Positions 8,639 through 19,584 are shown, counted from the stretch's first letter. The stretch is 64,000 nucleotides of DNA from JBGSPQ01 sp041738505 (GCA_041738505.1 JBGSPQ010000005.1:82471-146470); one strand, 5' to 3'. Translations and numbers: made by a program. Notes: generated by a model from the sequence alone, not told the origin.

Positions 8639-11600
8639 ATGCAAAAAATGCTAAAACAAATCATCGCGGCGCACCTTGGCGCCGGCGCCCCAATCGGCGC
8701 ACTCAACCTGTTCGAAGAAAAAAGAATGGCAAAATTCGCCGGCGGAGCACCAGGCGCCGGAGCCGAAAAAGGCCCGGAAGCCAAAGAAAAAGCAAAAGAA
8801 CGAACAAAACCGTTTGGTCAACTACTTGATGAGAACCTAAAAAATAACAAAAAATTTGAATCTGAATATAACCCCGATCCTCAAGAAGTAGCCATTAAAC
8901 TTGCAGAAAACACCAACCCCACGATAGAAGCGAATGACATGTTGCTTCGGATGGAAGAAGGTTATCGGGAACTGCAAAAAGCCAAACCCGAGTTTACCGC
9001 AGTAAATTTTACAACATTCTGGACACAAGTATTACGTGCTAAAACCTCTGACACTCCTTCTCGTGGTCCCTGCACCAAAGTAAGCATTGAAAAGGTGGAT
9101 AATAAGTGGACATTCTTATTCAAAGACGCCCAGGGAGAAATGTTCAAATTCGGCGCCGGCGATGGCGTGGCTATAGACATGACGCCCCCCGCCACACCTC
9201 CGGCAACCCCCACAGAAGTTGATAAAAAAATTGCGGAAGCCAACGCAAGAAAAGAGAAATCGACAAAAGAAAAATCAGAAAGACATAAAAACGCATTTAC
9301 GCAGGACGTTGCTACAGGACGCGAAGCCGCAGAATCAAACAAAGATTATGAAATTGATAAATCAATCCTGGATCTGATTGACAACGAAAGACTTTGGCTG
9401 GACGCCTGGCAGAATCCGGCAACTGTAACAGGTATGCCCGAACTTAAACTGGCAATAACTTCCAGCTTTCCCCATTTAAAAGATCCGGACCAGATAAGAA
9501 AAGCCATCCGCGGTGCCATTGCTCACGGTTCGGATAATTACATAGATTTTGAAGATTTGATTGAGGGACTTGGTGAAAACAAAGTCAATCCTTTAAGGAT
9601 GCCCTCATGGGCTTTGAGAACGGATATGCTCACGCAGGCACAGCAAAAACAGGTTCAAAAAGCACCTTCGCTATTGAAAGACACATCAGTAATCGAAAAA
9701 TATTCCAATAAAGCCAGAGAAAACCAGGAAGATTTTCAATACACTCTCACATTGGCACGCGGGTTTGCCGCATCCATCGGAACACTGCCGGGAGCCGATT
9801 GCAAACTGATATCTTCAAGCGAGGACCAGGCAACCATGATCGTCACCCTTAATAATTACACCTATTATGTAACAGTTGATGATGACGGAATCATCGGCAT
9901 TTTTAATTACCCCAGCAAAACCCCTTATAAGGATGATGAGGGTTATGACCAAAGCGAAAACTACGACGCGGATCACCTACTGATGGCTTTTGACGGACGC
10001 CCCGATATGGACGCGGTCATGGAGGATGATAGCGACAAACGTGATTGGGCCGCCAACAAAAAGACCTGGCGCGCCGGTATCTCCAGCTGGTTTCTGAATG
10101 CCGTACAACCCGCAGCCGAATCGGGAACCTTCACCGACGGCAGAGACCATATTCTTTCAACATACAAAGAACTTTTTAATGAAGACGGTTCACCGAAAGC
10201 GGCGCTTAAGGGAAGACGTGACATTGTGGAATGGTATAACAACGTCTTAGCCGGATCACACAATGTGATGCAGGCCATCAGCAACCTGAGCTACAACAGT
10301 GCGGAAGCGAAAAAAGTTGAATCCGAAAAAACCTTTGAAGCCACATCAAAAGATTTACAAAGAAAAAGCGCCACTCCCCTGCATAGGTTTGCCATGGGTG
10401 TAACCAATCCCGAAGCCATGAAAATGGAAACAGGATTTACCTATGAATACATGAAAGATACACTAGTTGAATACGATGAAGACCTAGCCAACGCCACCGG
10501 TCATTACCTGCGATCACTCCCGCCCGGAACAACAGCCACAATAATATATCCGACAACAGCAAATCCCGAAGGTAAGGGAAAGTATATCAGACTCAAGATC
10601 CTTTCACCCGATTACAAACCGGTGACAGCTACAATAAAGGAATATGCTTTCAATTATGGTGTGACATATAAAAATGATCAAAATGAAACAAAATATAACG
10701 CCTATAAAGGCAGTAATCTGGAAGAACATGATCCAGTGATCAAGGAAGAATTTCTGGACGCGATGAATGAACTCGGCATGCGCGAAACCACCTGGCATGA
10801 TGTAATGGAAGAAACAAGGATTCTGCCCCCCGAAAGCAAACTTCATACCGTTATGTCCGCCGACTTCGCCGACGCTGCGTTACGGGAGATATTAATGGAG
10901 AGAGGGGCAATAGATGAAAACGGCAATTATAACGAACAAAAAGCTTTACAGGTTTTTGCCGCGCTGGCCACCAAGGGCCTTAGCAATCTTACCAGCCTGG
11001 CCTACAAAGAAACCCACGACGACAAAGAACTGGATGAAGTAAAAGGTGGAACGACGGAAGAAATAAAAAGAATAGAAGGTATTCTTGGGGGAAATTTATC
11101 ACCTCTTCCGGGCAAAGTTAACGCCAAGGCAATTACCAACCTCACCGCGGCTGACCTACAGGATCCTAAAAAAGCGGAAACGTTACAGGAACTTATTCGC
11201 CACGGACTTATCATTGAGCTGAAAGACAGAGAAAGCATGAAAGAACGCGACATTGAAAAACAGCTTAATAAATTAAGAGAGGAATTCAAAAATGATCCGA
11301 AGGGACGAGCCAAAGCACTGGAATCAATTAGAAAGTCATATGAACAGGCGGGAAAAAAACCGCCGGAAAATTTGGAGCAGACTTTTGACCAGAAAATTTT
11401 CCCTTTGATGTTCGCTTTGGGATTTGACTTAACAACGGGAACAGTTGGCCTGGGAGTAGGAACAGGAATTGACCTACCACTTGGAGACGGCGGAACCATC
11501 CATTTGGGGACAGGTATAGGAGTCAGTCAACTGGGATTGGGCGTGGGAGTGGGCGCCGGATATTCCACCCCTAAATGGGGTCGTTTCAGCCTGACATTCG

Positions 11601-14407
11601 GAGTGGGCGGAGGCGTAAACGTCATTAACGGAGGTCTTTTCGGCGCACTTGGAGGCACAGTAAATACAGATTGGGGTGGAGACCGCTTTAACCATGAAAC
11701 AAGAGTGGGCGTGGCTGTAGCCACAATCGGAGGAGCACCAATCCCCATACCCACCGCCCTGTTCAGCTACAAACCGGAACACGAATACAGACAGGAACAC
11801 ATGTGGGAGGACGCGCAAAAAGTTTTCGGACTGGAAAAAGAAACACCAAGCATGGACGACATCTCGAATAATTCGCATATCGCAAGAATGATCATCATCC
11901 GCAACGCGGAAAAAATCAAAGACATGCCGGCAAACTCCACAACCAAAGACGTGCTCAATAAAATCGGGGAAGCCAAAGTGATAGCGGATTACAAGGCCAT
12001 CAGAGATGATTTAAGACTTACCGTCCTGCAAAATTATGATCCTTCACAGGCCGACTCCGGGCACACATTCGGTATCGGTTACGACTGCTCCAGCAACCGT
12101 TTAATCTTTATATGGGCGCCCAATTTTGTGGACTACAGCAGTAAAGAAGTGACACTTCGTTCATCCAAGAGCTACGAATCCATGCAACAGGAAACATCGC
12201 TGGAACAAAGCTTCCAGATACTTGAAAGACTTAAAAAAGGTGAAAAAATACCCGAAGCGGAAGAAAAAATAATCATTGCCAGCGGCGCGGCACTCCGTCT
12301 CCCCGACGGCACCTTCGCTGTAACAATGCCGTCTTCCGGACAACCGGCCGAAAAACCCCGCGAAAAGAAAGAAATGGCGGACGCAAAAGATCTGGAAACA
12401 GAATTAAACAGAATCTACAAGCCACTAGGCCTGACCGTTAAATATGATACGGCTAAAAAACGTTTTGAACTGATCATAGCCAACAAAAACGGCGATACGA
12501 ATTATGAAATCGCCATGTCCTCCACCCTGGCCAACGAAGGTATTGTTCTGGAAGGAGGAAAACTTTATATCAATTCGGCATTCAGCCAAAATAACACTCT
12601 GACAATCAGACGCAGTGATTTTAGATACCCTTTCCCCAAAGAGGGCAAAATTACACACACCTTAATTACAGTCAGTGCCGACCCGCATGAAACGCCCACC
12701 GATATTTATAACGGCTCCGCAAAAGTTCTCCATGCCAGAGGCGTATCTTCCGGCAACCTAGATTGGCAGACCGCATCAGGCCCAGACAGATTCGGAACGG
12801 ACATTACCAGACCGCAACAAATGCAACAGGTTAATGAAAGTCAATTCGGCACAACGGAAGACCCGATGGCATTCAAAAACGATGACCTGGAGAAACAACT
12901 GTTCGGAGAAGGATCAGTTTGGGATAAACGAACTTTGGAAACACTGGAAAGACAACCCGTCACTCCGGAGAAAGAAAAACAACTCAAAGATTTTGCCGAA
13001 AAAATCATGGGTACAGACGGCAAAAGCGGCCGGTTTGCCCTGAAATACAGACAGTTAAGCACCAATCACATGATGCTTGACGACAAAAACCCGGAACTTA
13101 TCAAAGCCGTACTGGCCGAATGGACAAAAGAAAATCCCGAAGCCGAGCCGCTCACTGCAATTGAACTGCAGAAAACTCTCAACCATCTGACCAACTTAAG
13201 CTTCAGTCCTCTTAAAGGAACCACACCCGAACAAAGACAACGCGCCCTCAAAGAAAGGCTCAATTACACTCGTCAGGGACTGGAAAGACAGTTCAAAAAT
13301 CAAATTGAAAGAAACCACAAAAACCACCCGGACGAAGATGATCCTCTAAGAATAAAGAGCACACCCAAAGCACTCGCCGACTTCGCCATCAGCCGTGCCT
13401 TAAAGGTGGATATTGAAAGTAATGCAAACAAAATCAATGTGGCGCAAGTTGACCGCTACATGTCATTGGCCGCCACCATGGGAGTGGAAGGAATGCGAGA
13501 CGCCGGCATGACCTCCGAAGTGGCCGACCCTCTTTACAATCTGCACTTAATGCCCGAGGGCGAAGCGTTAAGACTGCCCCCTCCCGACGCTCCGCAGGAG
13601 CTGGCCGATTTGGTAAAACTGGCAGTAGACGGACTCTCTCCTCTTCCGGACATTAGACAGCTGGACACCGCCAAACTCAAAGAATTCAAAAATTCACCTC
13701 TCACATTGCAGGTATTCGCCCTGATGCAAAAGCCCGAAAGCGGACTGATGTTTGGCGCGAATCCGGAATACAGATACACAATTGCGGAAATCATGAAAAA
13801 CGATGACACCATGATGGGAGAATTGGCGCTGGGCATGCCCGAAGGACAGAAAAAACTGGATGCATTAACCGCGTTCAACTCCATATTAAGAACAATCCGC
13901 GACGCCCAAATGGCCGGACAGAAAGAGGTTAACTCCCCTTTTAACGAAAATTTTTCATTCACACTGGAAATGGATGTTAAAGACGGACTTTATGAAAGAT
14001 GCAAAAACTACACCATGTGGGTAAAAGAAAGAATCGGTGCAAAAGTAAAAATACCAAACGCCCCCGAACAAAACTTCGCCGGATACGCGGGTTACGGCCG
14101 CTCAACAACATCGGCGGAAGTGGGCGGAATCACACAACCTTCCACCTTATATAAGATTGACGTTGGATTCGCGGTAAAAGTTACCGACGAACCACCGCCC
14201 CCCCCACCACCGCCCCCCCCACCACCGGGAGGAGGAGAACCCACTGGAGAACCCAGTGCCGACAGCCATGTTGAGCATCCCAACTTCCAATTGGATCCAA
14301 ATGCAAAAACTGTAATTGAACAGGCTGACAAAGCAAGATTGGTGGCACCTATCTTAAGCGATAATCCCGCGCCCGGAGGCAACGATGCTCTCCCAGGAGA
14401 TGTATAA
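8639..14407 (+). CDS. Giant uncharacterised protein (1922 aa) with glycine-rich strand region and polyproline
   Basis: One uninterrupted frame with no family I can name. The N-terminus lacks a clear signal peptide; residues 1-75 are Ala/Gly/Lys/Glu-rich. Long mixed alpha/beta stretches with charged helices follow. Residues about 921-1044 are strikingly glycine-rich with alternating hydrophobic positions (for example LGLGVGVGAGY), as in beta-barrel or beta-hairpin arrays. A Lys/Glu-rich linker lies near residues 1215-1245. A run of twelve prolines at about 1852-1863 precedes GGGEPTGEPS and a short acidic tail. Only a handful of cysteines are present, unlike the secreted protein at 14602. It shares low-complexity wording with the 188-aa protein upstream. 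Localisation is unresolved: cytoplasmic, or exported by a non-Sec route. Confidence 0.8.
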   Translation: MQKMLKQIIAAHLGAGAPIGALNLFEEKRMAKFAGGAPGAGAEKGPEAKEKAKERTKPFGQLLDENLKNNKKFESEYNPDPQEVAIKLAENTNPTIEANDMLLRMEEGYRELQKAKPEFTAVNFTTFWTQVLRAKTSDTPSRGPCTKVSIEKVDNKWTFLFKDAQGEMFKFGAGDGVAIDMTPPATPPATPTEVDKKIAEANARKEKSTKEKSERHKNAFTQDVATGREAAESNKDYEIDKSILDLIDNERLWLDAWQNPATVTGMPELKLAITSSFPHLKDPDQIRKAIRGAIAHGSDNYIDFEDLIEGLGENKVNPLRMPSWALRTDMLTQAQQKQVQKAPSLLKDTSVIEKYSNKARENQEDFQYTLTLARGFAASIGTLPGADCKLISSSEDQATMIVTLNNYTYYVTVDDDGIIGIFNYPSKTPYKDDEGYDQSENYDADHLLMAFDGRPDMDAVMEDDSDKRDWAANKKTWRAGISSWFLNAVQPAAESGTFTDGRDHILSTYKELFNEDGSPKAALKGRRDIVEWYNNVLAGSHNVMQAISNLSYNSAEAKKVESEKTFEATSKDLQRKSATPLHRFAMGVTNPEAMKMETGFTYEYMKDTLVEYDEDLANATGHYLRSLPPGTTATIIYPTTANPEGKGKYIRLKILSPDYKPVTATIKEYAFNYGVTYKNDQNETKYNAYKGSNLEEHDPVIKEEFLDAMNELGMRETTWHDVMEETRILPPESKLHTVMSADFADAALREILMERGAIDENGNYNEQKALQVFAALATKGLSNLTSLAYKETHDDKELDEVKGGTTEEIKRIEGILGGNLSPLPGKVNAKAITNLTAADLQDPKKAETLQELIRHGLIIELKDRESMKERDIEKQLNKLREEFKNDPKGRAKALESIRKSYEQAGKKPPENLEQTFDQKIFPLMFALGFDLTTGTVGLGVGTGIDLPLGDGGTIHLGTGIGVSQLGLGVGVGAGYSTPKWGRFSLTFGVGGGVNVINGGLFGALGGTVNTDWGGDRFNHETRVGVAVATIGGAPIPIPTALFSYKPEHEYRQEHMWEDAQKVFGLEKETPSMDDISNNSHIARMIIIRNAEKIKDMPANSTTKDVLNKIGEAKVIADYKAIRDDLRLTVLQNYDPSQADSGHTFGIGYDCSSNRLIFIWAPNFVDYSSKEVTLRSSKSYESMQQETSLEQSFQILERLKKGEKIPEAEEKIIIASGAALRLPDGTFAVTMPSSGQPAEKPREKKEMADAKDLETELNRIYKPLGLTVKYDTAKKRFELIIANKNGDTNYEIAMSSTLANEGIVLEGGKLYINSAFSQNNTLTIRRSDFRYPFPKEGKITHTLITVSADPHETPTDIYNGSAKVLHARGVSSGNLDWQTASGPDRFGTDITRPQQMQQVNESQFGTTEDPMAFKNDDLEKQLFGEGSVWDKRTLETLERQPVTPEKEKQLKDFAEKIMGTDGKSGRFALKYRQLSTNHMMLDDKNPELIKAVLAEWTKENPEAEPLTAIELQKTLNHLTNLSFSPLKGTTPEQRQRALKERLNYTRQGLERQFKNQIERNHKNHPDEDDPLRIKSTPKALADFAISRALKVDIESNANKINVAQVDRYMSLAATMGVEGMRDAGMTSEVADPLYNLHLMPEGEALRLPPPDAPQELADLVKLAVDGLSPLPDIRQLDTAKLKEFKNSPLTLQVFALMQKPESGLMFGANPEYRYTIAEIMKNDDTMMGELALGMPEGQKKLDALTAFNSILRTIRDAQMAGQKEVNSPFNENFSFTLEMDVKDGLYERCKNYTMWVKERIGAKVKIPNAPEQNFAGYAGYGRSTTSAEVGGITQPSTLYKIDVGFAVKVTDEPPPPPPPPPPPPGGGEPTGEPSADSHVEHPNFQLDPNAKTVIEQADKARLVAPILSDNPAPGGNDALPGDV

Positions 14408-14427
14408 AATTCAATAAACTTAAAAAA

Positions 14428-14592
14428 ATGAAAAAATTATCAATAGCAGCTGCAATCACACTTTTGATTTTATCGACATTCTCATTATTGGGTTGCCAAC
14501 AAAACGAAGGTACGGACATGAACAGACCTTCCACAACGGACCTATCGGATTCCACGACAGGTACCGAAACAGAACTTCCACAAACAATTTAA
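14428..14592 (+). CDS. Small lipoprotein (54 aa)
   Basis: A short gene between the two giant genes. The ATG at 14428-14430 is followed by a Lys-Lys n-region, a hydrophobic core and the lipobox LLGC with the cysteine at residue 23, so the mature peptide is only about 32 residues. The mature part is Thr/Ser/Glu-rich and unstructured. Spacing is 20 nt from the giant gene and 9 nt to the next. A tiny membrane-anchored lipopeptide inside this operon could tether or time its large partners; that is inference. Confidence 0.7.
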   Translation: MKKLSIAAAITLLILSTFSLLGCQQNEGTDMNRPSTTDLSDSTTGTETELPQTI

Positions 14593-14601
14593 AAAATAAA
14601 A

Positions 14602-17600
14602 ATGAAAACAAAAATTGCACTCACAATCGGTTTACTGCTGATGGTCCTGTTATCGGGACAAACAGCAGCGGCAAAAGTCGGTCCTCCTCATCCGGGACCC
14701 GCCTGCGTGGAAAAATTGGTTCCATTTAATCCCACTGGAGTTGCCAATTCCAATCCTTCTTTATACGTGAAGGAATTTACAGAAACACAATGTAAAGACC
14801 ACGCCCCCTACCCGTATACTCATAATCCCATATCCCAGACAGATGCGGAAACACTGTACGTTCTTCCACAAAAAGCCGCAGATGACAACGAAATTACTCA
14901 TCTGGCCACTCATCATCATTTTTACCACAACACTAGTGAGGAAGACGCAAACTACATTTATAAGTCTTTAATCGCGGAGTTTGAAATTACACTAGAAAAT
15001 GATGCAATCACAAACACATATACGGATGTCGCAACTCTCGTTTGTCCCACTTTTGCAAACCAGCCAGGAGACATAAATGATCCGAATTCAATCAAGGGTA
15101 AATTCTCAAGATGCGTTAACGGAGCTAAAGATCCAAATTTATTCGGCGGAACAACAATCAAACGGGATGTAAGCTCCAACGAAGTGAAAATAACCTGGAG
15201 CTTTGGAGTGGATGATCCCTACAAACGTCCTCAAAGAGTGGGCCTAAATCCCAGTGTCGATCTTGGAAACAATCCTCAAATATTTACCTGCGACACAAAC
15301 AACATCAACGCAGAGTGCCGAACTTTTGAAATGTATGTGTGGATGATTCCAAAAGACTTTACAAACATTAAACAACTTTGGACCGCGACCACAACATCAA
15401 AAATTTTGATTCTTGATTTAGGACTACCAAAAAGCAAACTTTCCCAGGCAAACAACGGAAGCGCTTGGGAAGTCTTTAGTCCGGCAAATTACAATCCCGT
15501 GCCTCAAGTAAAACAAGTCTACAATGCAATAACAGACAAATACGCAACTTACTATTATGTCAATATTGGAACGGTAAGTACCATTTGGAAACCGGTCAAA
15601 ACCCCCCCACCATCCTCCTACTGCACCGGACTGGAACTTTCCGGACCCGGCGAACTAAAGAAAATCGGTGATGGTTCATATGAATACGTCCCCGAAAAAG
15701 GCGCATCGTTTAACGTTCTGCCCAGCTTTTCCAACGACCCCGTGCCTTTGGATTACCGCTGGAACGCCAAAGAGTTCACAATTAATTGGGGAGATATGGG
15801 TATTGGTTCGACTCCCGAATCATCTAAAGTACAATTACCCGGAGGCAACACTCCTGTTCAGGCCAACCTGTCTCGCATGCTTTTTGCGGCCGTAGCCTCC
15901 CCCTCAAGTTCCATGTCATCGCAAATCACCCAGTCGGCAACCGGAATAACCGGCAACCTTGTCCCCTACATTGTCAATTACGGCAAATTTTTTGATTCCA
16001 TCACTCAATTCCAGACCAACCCGTCATCAGGCAAAAACCCTTTTGTTGACGGAGGAAACATCATAGGCGACGACCGCTCATCCTACTACACCGGCGGCCC
16101 CGAAGGAACTCTAATCATCGTTCAGGGTGTAGATCCGGCCGCGCCCGACGTTTACGCGCCGGAAGCCTACGTTGGCAACAACTGTCAGGCCTTAATAATC
16201 ATTCCAAAAGAGGTTGAGGAAAACACATGTATAGACCTGGAAATCAGCCCCAATAAGGCCGAACCGCTAACCCCGGTACCTTTCACGGTCACCCCTAAAT
16301 TCAAGGATCAGACCAAACCTTTTCCTCTGGATTATTACTGGACATCAAGTAACCAGGCGCCGAGCGCCCCAAGCGCCCCCGGCAATCTGCAAATAGTTGG
16401 TGATTCGGTGGATAACATGCAACCAATGGAAATAACGCCGGAAACATCCAAAATCGATCCGGATTTATTACCACAAAACACTCAAACCAATCTGCTCGCG
16501 CAGATTCCGATGAAAGCTTCAAATATGGTGCCGATAACCTCTCCCTCCCTCCAGGCGGATTTTAACAAAGTACCTTTACCGGGAATTGGAGGATTACTTC
16601 CAAAAGTGTACGGTCTGTTTGAAGACTTTTTAGGAGCCGGAGATTTGGCCAATCCATACTGGGAAATCAAAGACAACAAAACCCATTTTACGGGAGGAAC
16701 CGCAGGAACCTGGATTTCGGTGCAGGCATACGGCAAAGATAAAACGCTGTATCCGTTCTGCAAAGCCTCTCTGCAAATCCCGCCCGACGAAGAAGGCGGC
16801 GATAAATGTCTTGATGCCAGAATCGTTCGCGGACCAAATGCAGTGGATGTGGGCGACCAGGTGCAATTGGAAGATCCGATAGACGGACTCTGGGTACAGG
16901 TGGCAACCGACCCGCAAGAATACGAAGCCGATTTGAATTTTGATTGGGAAGTGACGGGAACCGGAGAATTATACGCCACTGATTCTAATTTCGGCACACG
17001 GGTAACCACAACAAATTATGCCGACCCGGTAAACTTAAACGGAGCCGCAGACGGAACACGCGTAACCGTGCAGGCTGTTGACCCGGAAAACAAACTGGAA
17101 AACATCGCCATTTGTAATGATTCGTTTGTGGTAAAAGATTCCGGCGAAGAAAACATTTGTTTAAATCTTAATCTATCAAACACCAACCCAAACTTAAAGA
17201 CCGATTCATCAACAAGACTCAAAGCCTCTCCCGTTAGGGAGGACGGTACTCCGATTACAATAGTTAGATGGAGTGAAAACGGCGCGGGAGGATATGTCCT
17301 TGGTCCGTCCAGCGTGCTACTGAACATGAGCGTTCCCGGCTATTGTCCGCAACCTCCTGCAGTCGCCAACCAGTCATTCACGGCACCCGCCGAATGCGAA
17401 TACATTTATTACGCCGGACCGAACGGCGGAGACTCTTTTAGAGTGGAAGCCGTCCCCCATGACGGAGTGATTGACTGTATGTACCAATATACAGTTCCAA
17501 AAACACCGCCCCCCAGAAAACCTTACTGCGTAAATCTGGACTTAACTCCAAACTCAATTAACCGGGGCACCAGAACCAACTACATAGGAAAAGCTTACTT

Positions 17601-19584
17601 TAGCAATGGAATAACCTACAACGTAGACGTTGCCTGGTCCGGACAAAACGGCACATTCAGCAACAATTCCACATTTGAATTGAGAAAAAATGTTCCCTCA
17701 TCCGGATTCGCCAATTACTTCAACCACTCCCCCGCCAATTCTTCCGGACGAGTGGAAGCGGCTGTAACAAGAGCCTACGGAGACGTAAGCCAGGATTTCG
17801 GATTCTGTAGCGAATCCATCCAAATCCCCGAAAGAGAAGACAAAGACGAATGCACTTATCTTTACTTAAGATGGCCGTACGACGGACTTGTCTGTATCGG
17901 CACCGACCACGAAGGCAACTTTATCTGGGGCAAAAACGGCACCGAAGGGCAGCCTTCCAACGAACTCTGCATAGAGGCAACCAAAGACGACGAAATATCC
18001 GTTGAGGCAATCGGCTACGAAGAAGTTTGTAGCGACGAATACATTCCAGACGAAACCCCTCCCGAATACAAACTGGAAAAATGGGTTAGTATAAAATCAA
18101 AAGACGATAACTGGACCAATAAAACCGTCACCATTCCTCAGGATCGCACGGAAGTCTGGTACAAACTGGTCTTCACCCCCGAAGGGGAAACAACCGCTGT
18201 AATTACCGATACAATCAGCGGAGATGGATTTATAATCGCGGAGATTCTGCCGGTGGACGCCGAAGGAAAACCGGTACCGGGTGTAATAAAATATGATGAA
18301 ACATACAAAGTCTTTGAAGATGGATTCGGAGAACTTGAATCCTGCAGTGATTCGGATCTGGAAGAAGATGAGGAACCCGAACACTGTTACAACGGAGACC
18401 TTGGCGACTCAGACGGCATTGAACTGGTAAAAGTCAGCGGAGCCGTTTCAATCCAGTACTCCGCCACAGTGGAAAGCGCGCTAAACCCCGAGTACAACGG
18501 AGGCAAGGACATCTGTAAAGACGGCATAGTCTGTGAAGAAAAATACAGAAACCGATCAAGCGCACACATCACGTTCCCGGAAGATTTAAGAATCCGTTCC
18601 AACGATATAGAAATCCAGATCTTCTGCCAGTATATCCTTACACAGGCGGCCGGAGACATCTTTTTGGAGAGGGATTTGAGTTACGGAATTGATATCCAAC
18701 AATGCTCGGAAATATCTTCCAGCCCGGGAATAGTAATTACGCCGGGACTGCCAAAACCAACGGAACTGGGATCCACCGGTCAGGGAGATACGGAAATCTT
18801 TACTGTCAGCCACGAACTATGCACGGCCGGATTGGCCGGAGATCTACCCGCCGAACTGTTAAACATTTACGGACAGGACGTTGTACCCAGACTATCCGGA
18901 CAAATCTGCGAAGTGCGTCTGCCCACAGGAGAAGCCTGGAAGCAGACCTTCATTACCAACAGTATTGACGAAAACAAAACCAGACTGTCCAGATGGGGCG
19001 CGGATGTTAACAACGATCAGAAAATCATTTCATTCCAAGAGCAAAGAATTCAAGATAACAGCGTATACCATATCCAAGGTGGTGATCTGACAATGGCAAC
19101 AATTGATACATTAAACGACGGCCAGGGCGCCAAAACCTTCATCATTGAAGACGGCGACCTGATCATTGAGAAAAACATCACATACGGAAATTGTCCTGAT
19201 GCTAACTGCACGGTCCGCGACACCGCTTCACTGGCTTTCATTGTCTTAAACGGCAGTGTTTATATAGACCCAACCGTCACCGAAATCGCCGGAGTGTTCT
19301 TTGTACAGGAAGGCGACAAGTCCGCAGACGGCTACAGACAAAGATCAGGAAGATTCTTTTCCGGCACGCAAGCCGACTTTGAAATGGATTCTTTTGATAC
19401 ATTAAAAGTAACCGGCTCCCTTTACGGAGATATAGATCCGCTGTTCGGCAACCGCAGATACGCCGGCGATCCGATATCCGGAGAAGGTGGTGTGGTAATC
19501 CGCTTTGACCAGCGCATCATCCTAAACACACCCCCCGGCCTGCGCGACGTACTGAACCTGACCCAGACCGAAGTGGCCAGATAA
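14602..19584 (+). CDS. Giant secreted surface protein (1660 aa) with repeated two-cysteine modules
   Basis: A Sec signal peptide is clear (MKTKIALTIG start, hydrophobic core, cleavage after about residue 25). From about residue 341 the protein repeats an Ig-like module that opens with a Cys followed by a D/N-L-x-L strand and closes with a second Cys followed by a hydrophobic strand. Opening cysteines fall near residues 341, 543, 736, 853, 976 and 1084. The region near 1155-1320 looks like another beta domain rich in acidic residues. The last 230 residues form a beta-solenoid-like segment (GDLIIE, VLNGSVYI) ending in a RIILNTPPGL motif. No SLH, LPXTG or C-terminal membrane anchor is visible. 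It is probably a cell-surface or secreted fibre. Function unknown. Confidence 0.8.
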   Translation: MKTKIALTIGLLLMVLLSGQTAAAKVGPPHPGPACVEKLVPFNPTGVANSNPSLYVKEFTETQCKDHAPYPYTHNPISQTDAETLYVLPQKAADDNEITHLATHHHFYHNTSEEDANYIYKSLIAEFEITLENDAITNTYTDVATLVCPTFANQPGDINDPNSIKGKFSRCVNGAKDPNLFGGTTIKRDVSSNEVKITWSFGVDDPYKRPQRVGLNPSVDLGNNPQIFTCDTNNINAECRTFEMYVWMIPKDFTNIKQLWTATTTSKILILDLGLPKSKLSQANNGSAWEVFSPANYNPVPQVKQVYNAITDKYATYYYVNIGTVSTIWKPVKTPPPSSYCTGLELSGPGELKKIGDGSYEYVPEKGASFNVLPSFSNDPVPLDYRWNAKEFTINWGDMGIGSTPESSKVQLPGGNTPVQANLSRMLFAAVASPSSSMSSQITQSATGITGNLVPYIVNYGKFFDSITQFQTNPSSGKNPFVDGGNIIGDDRSSYYTGGPEGTLIIVQGVDPAAPDVYAPEAYVGNNCQALIIIPKEVEENTCIDLEISPNKAEPLTPVPFTVTPKFKDQTKPFPLDYYWTSSNQAPSAPSAPGNLQIVGDSVDNMQPMEITPETSKIDPDLLPQNTQTNLLAQIPMKASNMVPITSPSLQADFNKVPLPGIGGLLPKVYGLFEDFLGAGDLANPYWEIKDNKTHFTGGTAGTWISVQAYGKDKTLYPFCKASLQIPPDEEGGDKCLDARIVRGPNAVDVGDQVQLEDPIDGLWVQVATDPQEYEADLNFDWEVTGTGELYATDSNFGTRVTTTNYADPVNLNGAADGTRVTVQAVDPENKLENIAICNDSFVVKDSGEENICLNLNLSNTNPNLKTDSSTRLKASPVREDGTPITIVRWSENGAGGYVLGPSSVLLNMSVPGYCPQPPAVANQSFTAPAECEYIYYAGPNGGDSFRVEAVPHDGVIDCMYQYTVPKTPPPRKPYCVNLDLTPNSINRGTRTNYIGKAYFSNGITYNVDVAWSGQNGTFSNNSTFELRKNVPSSGFANYFNHSPANSSGRVEAAVTRAYGDVSQDFGFCSESIQIPEREDKDECTYLYLRWPYDGLVCIGTDHEGNFIWGKNGTEGQPSNELCIEATKDDEISVEAIGYEEVCSDEYIPDETPPEYKLEKWVSIKSKDDNWTNKTVTIPQDRTEVWYKLVFTPEGETTAVITDTISGDGFIIAEILPVDAEGKPVPGVIKYDETYKVFEDGFGELESCSDSDLEEDEEPEHCYNGDLGDSDGIELVKVSGAVSIQYSATVESALNPEYNGGKDICKDGIVCEEKYRNRSSAHITFPEDLRIRSNDIEIQIFCQYILTQAAGDIFLERDLSYGIDIQQCSEISSSPGIVITPGLPKPTELGSTGQGDTEIFTVSHELCTAGLAGDLPAELLNIYGQDVVPRLSGQICEVRLPTGEAWKQTFITNSIDENKTRLSRWGADVNNDQKIISFQEQRIQDNSVYHIQGGDLTMATIDTLNDGQGAKTFIIEDGDLIIEKNITYGNCPDANCTVRDTASLAFIVLNGSVYIDPTVTEIAGVFFVQEGDKSADGYRQRSGRFFSGTQADFEMDSFDTLKVTGSLYGDIDPLFGNRRYAGDPISGEGGVVIRFDQRIILNTPPGLRDVLNLTQTEVAR

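Noticed and set aside
14092..14382. Minus-strand ORF over the polyproline region with a poly-Gly run
   Set aside because: It is only the antisense reading of the C8 tracts in the giant gene, with no start context of its own.
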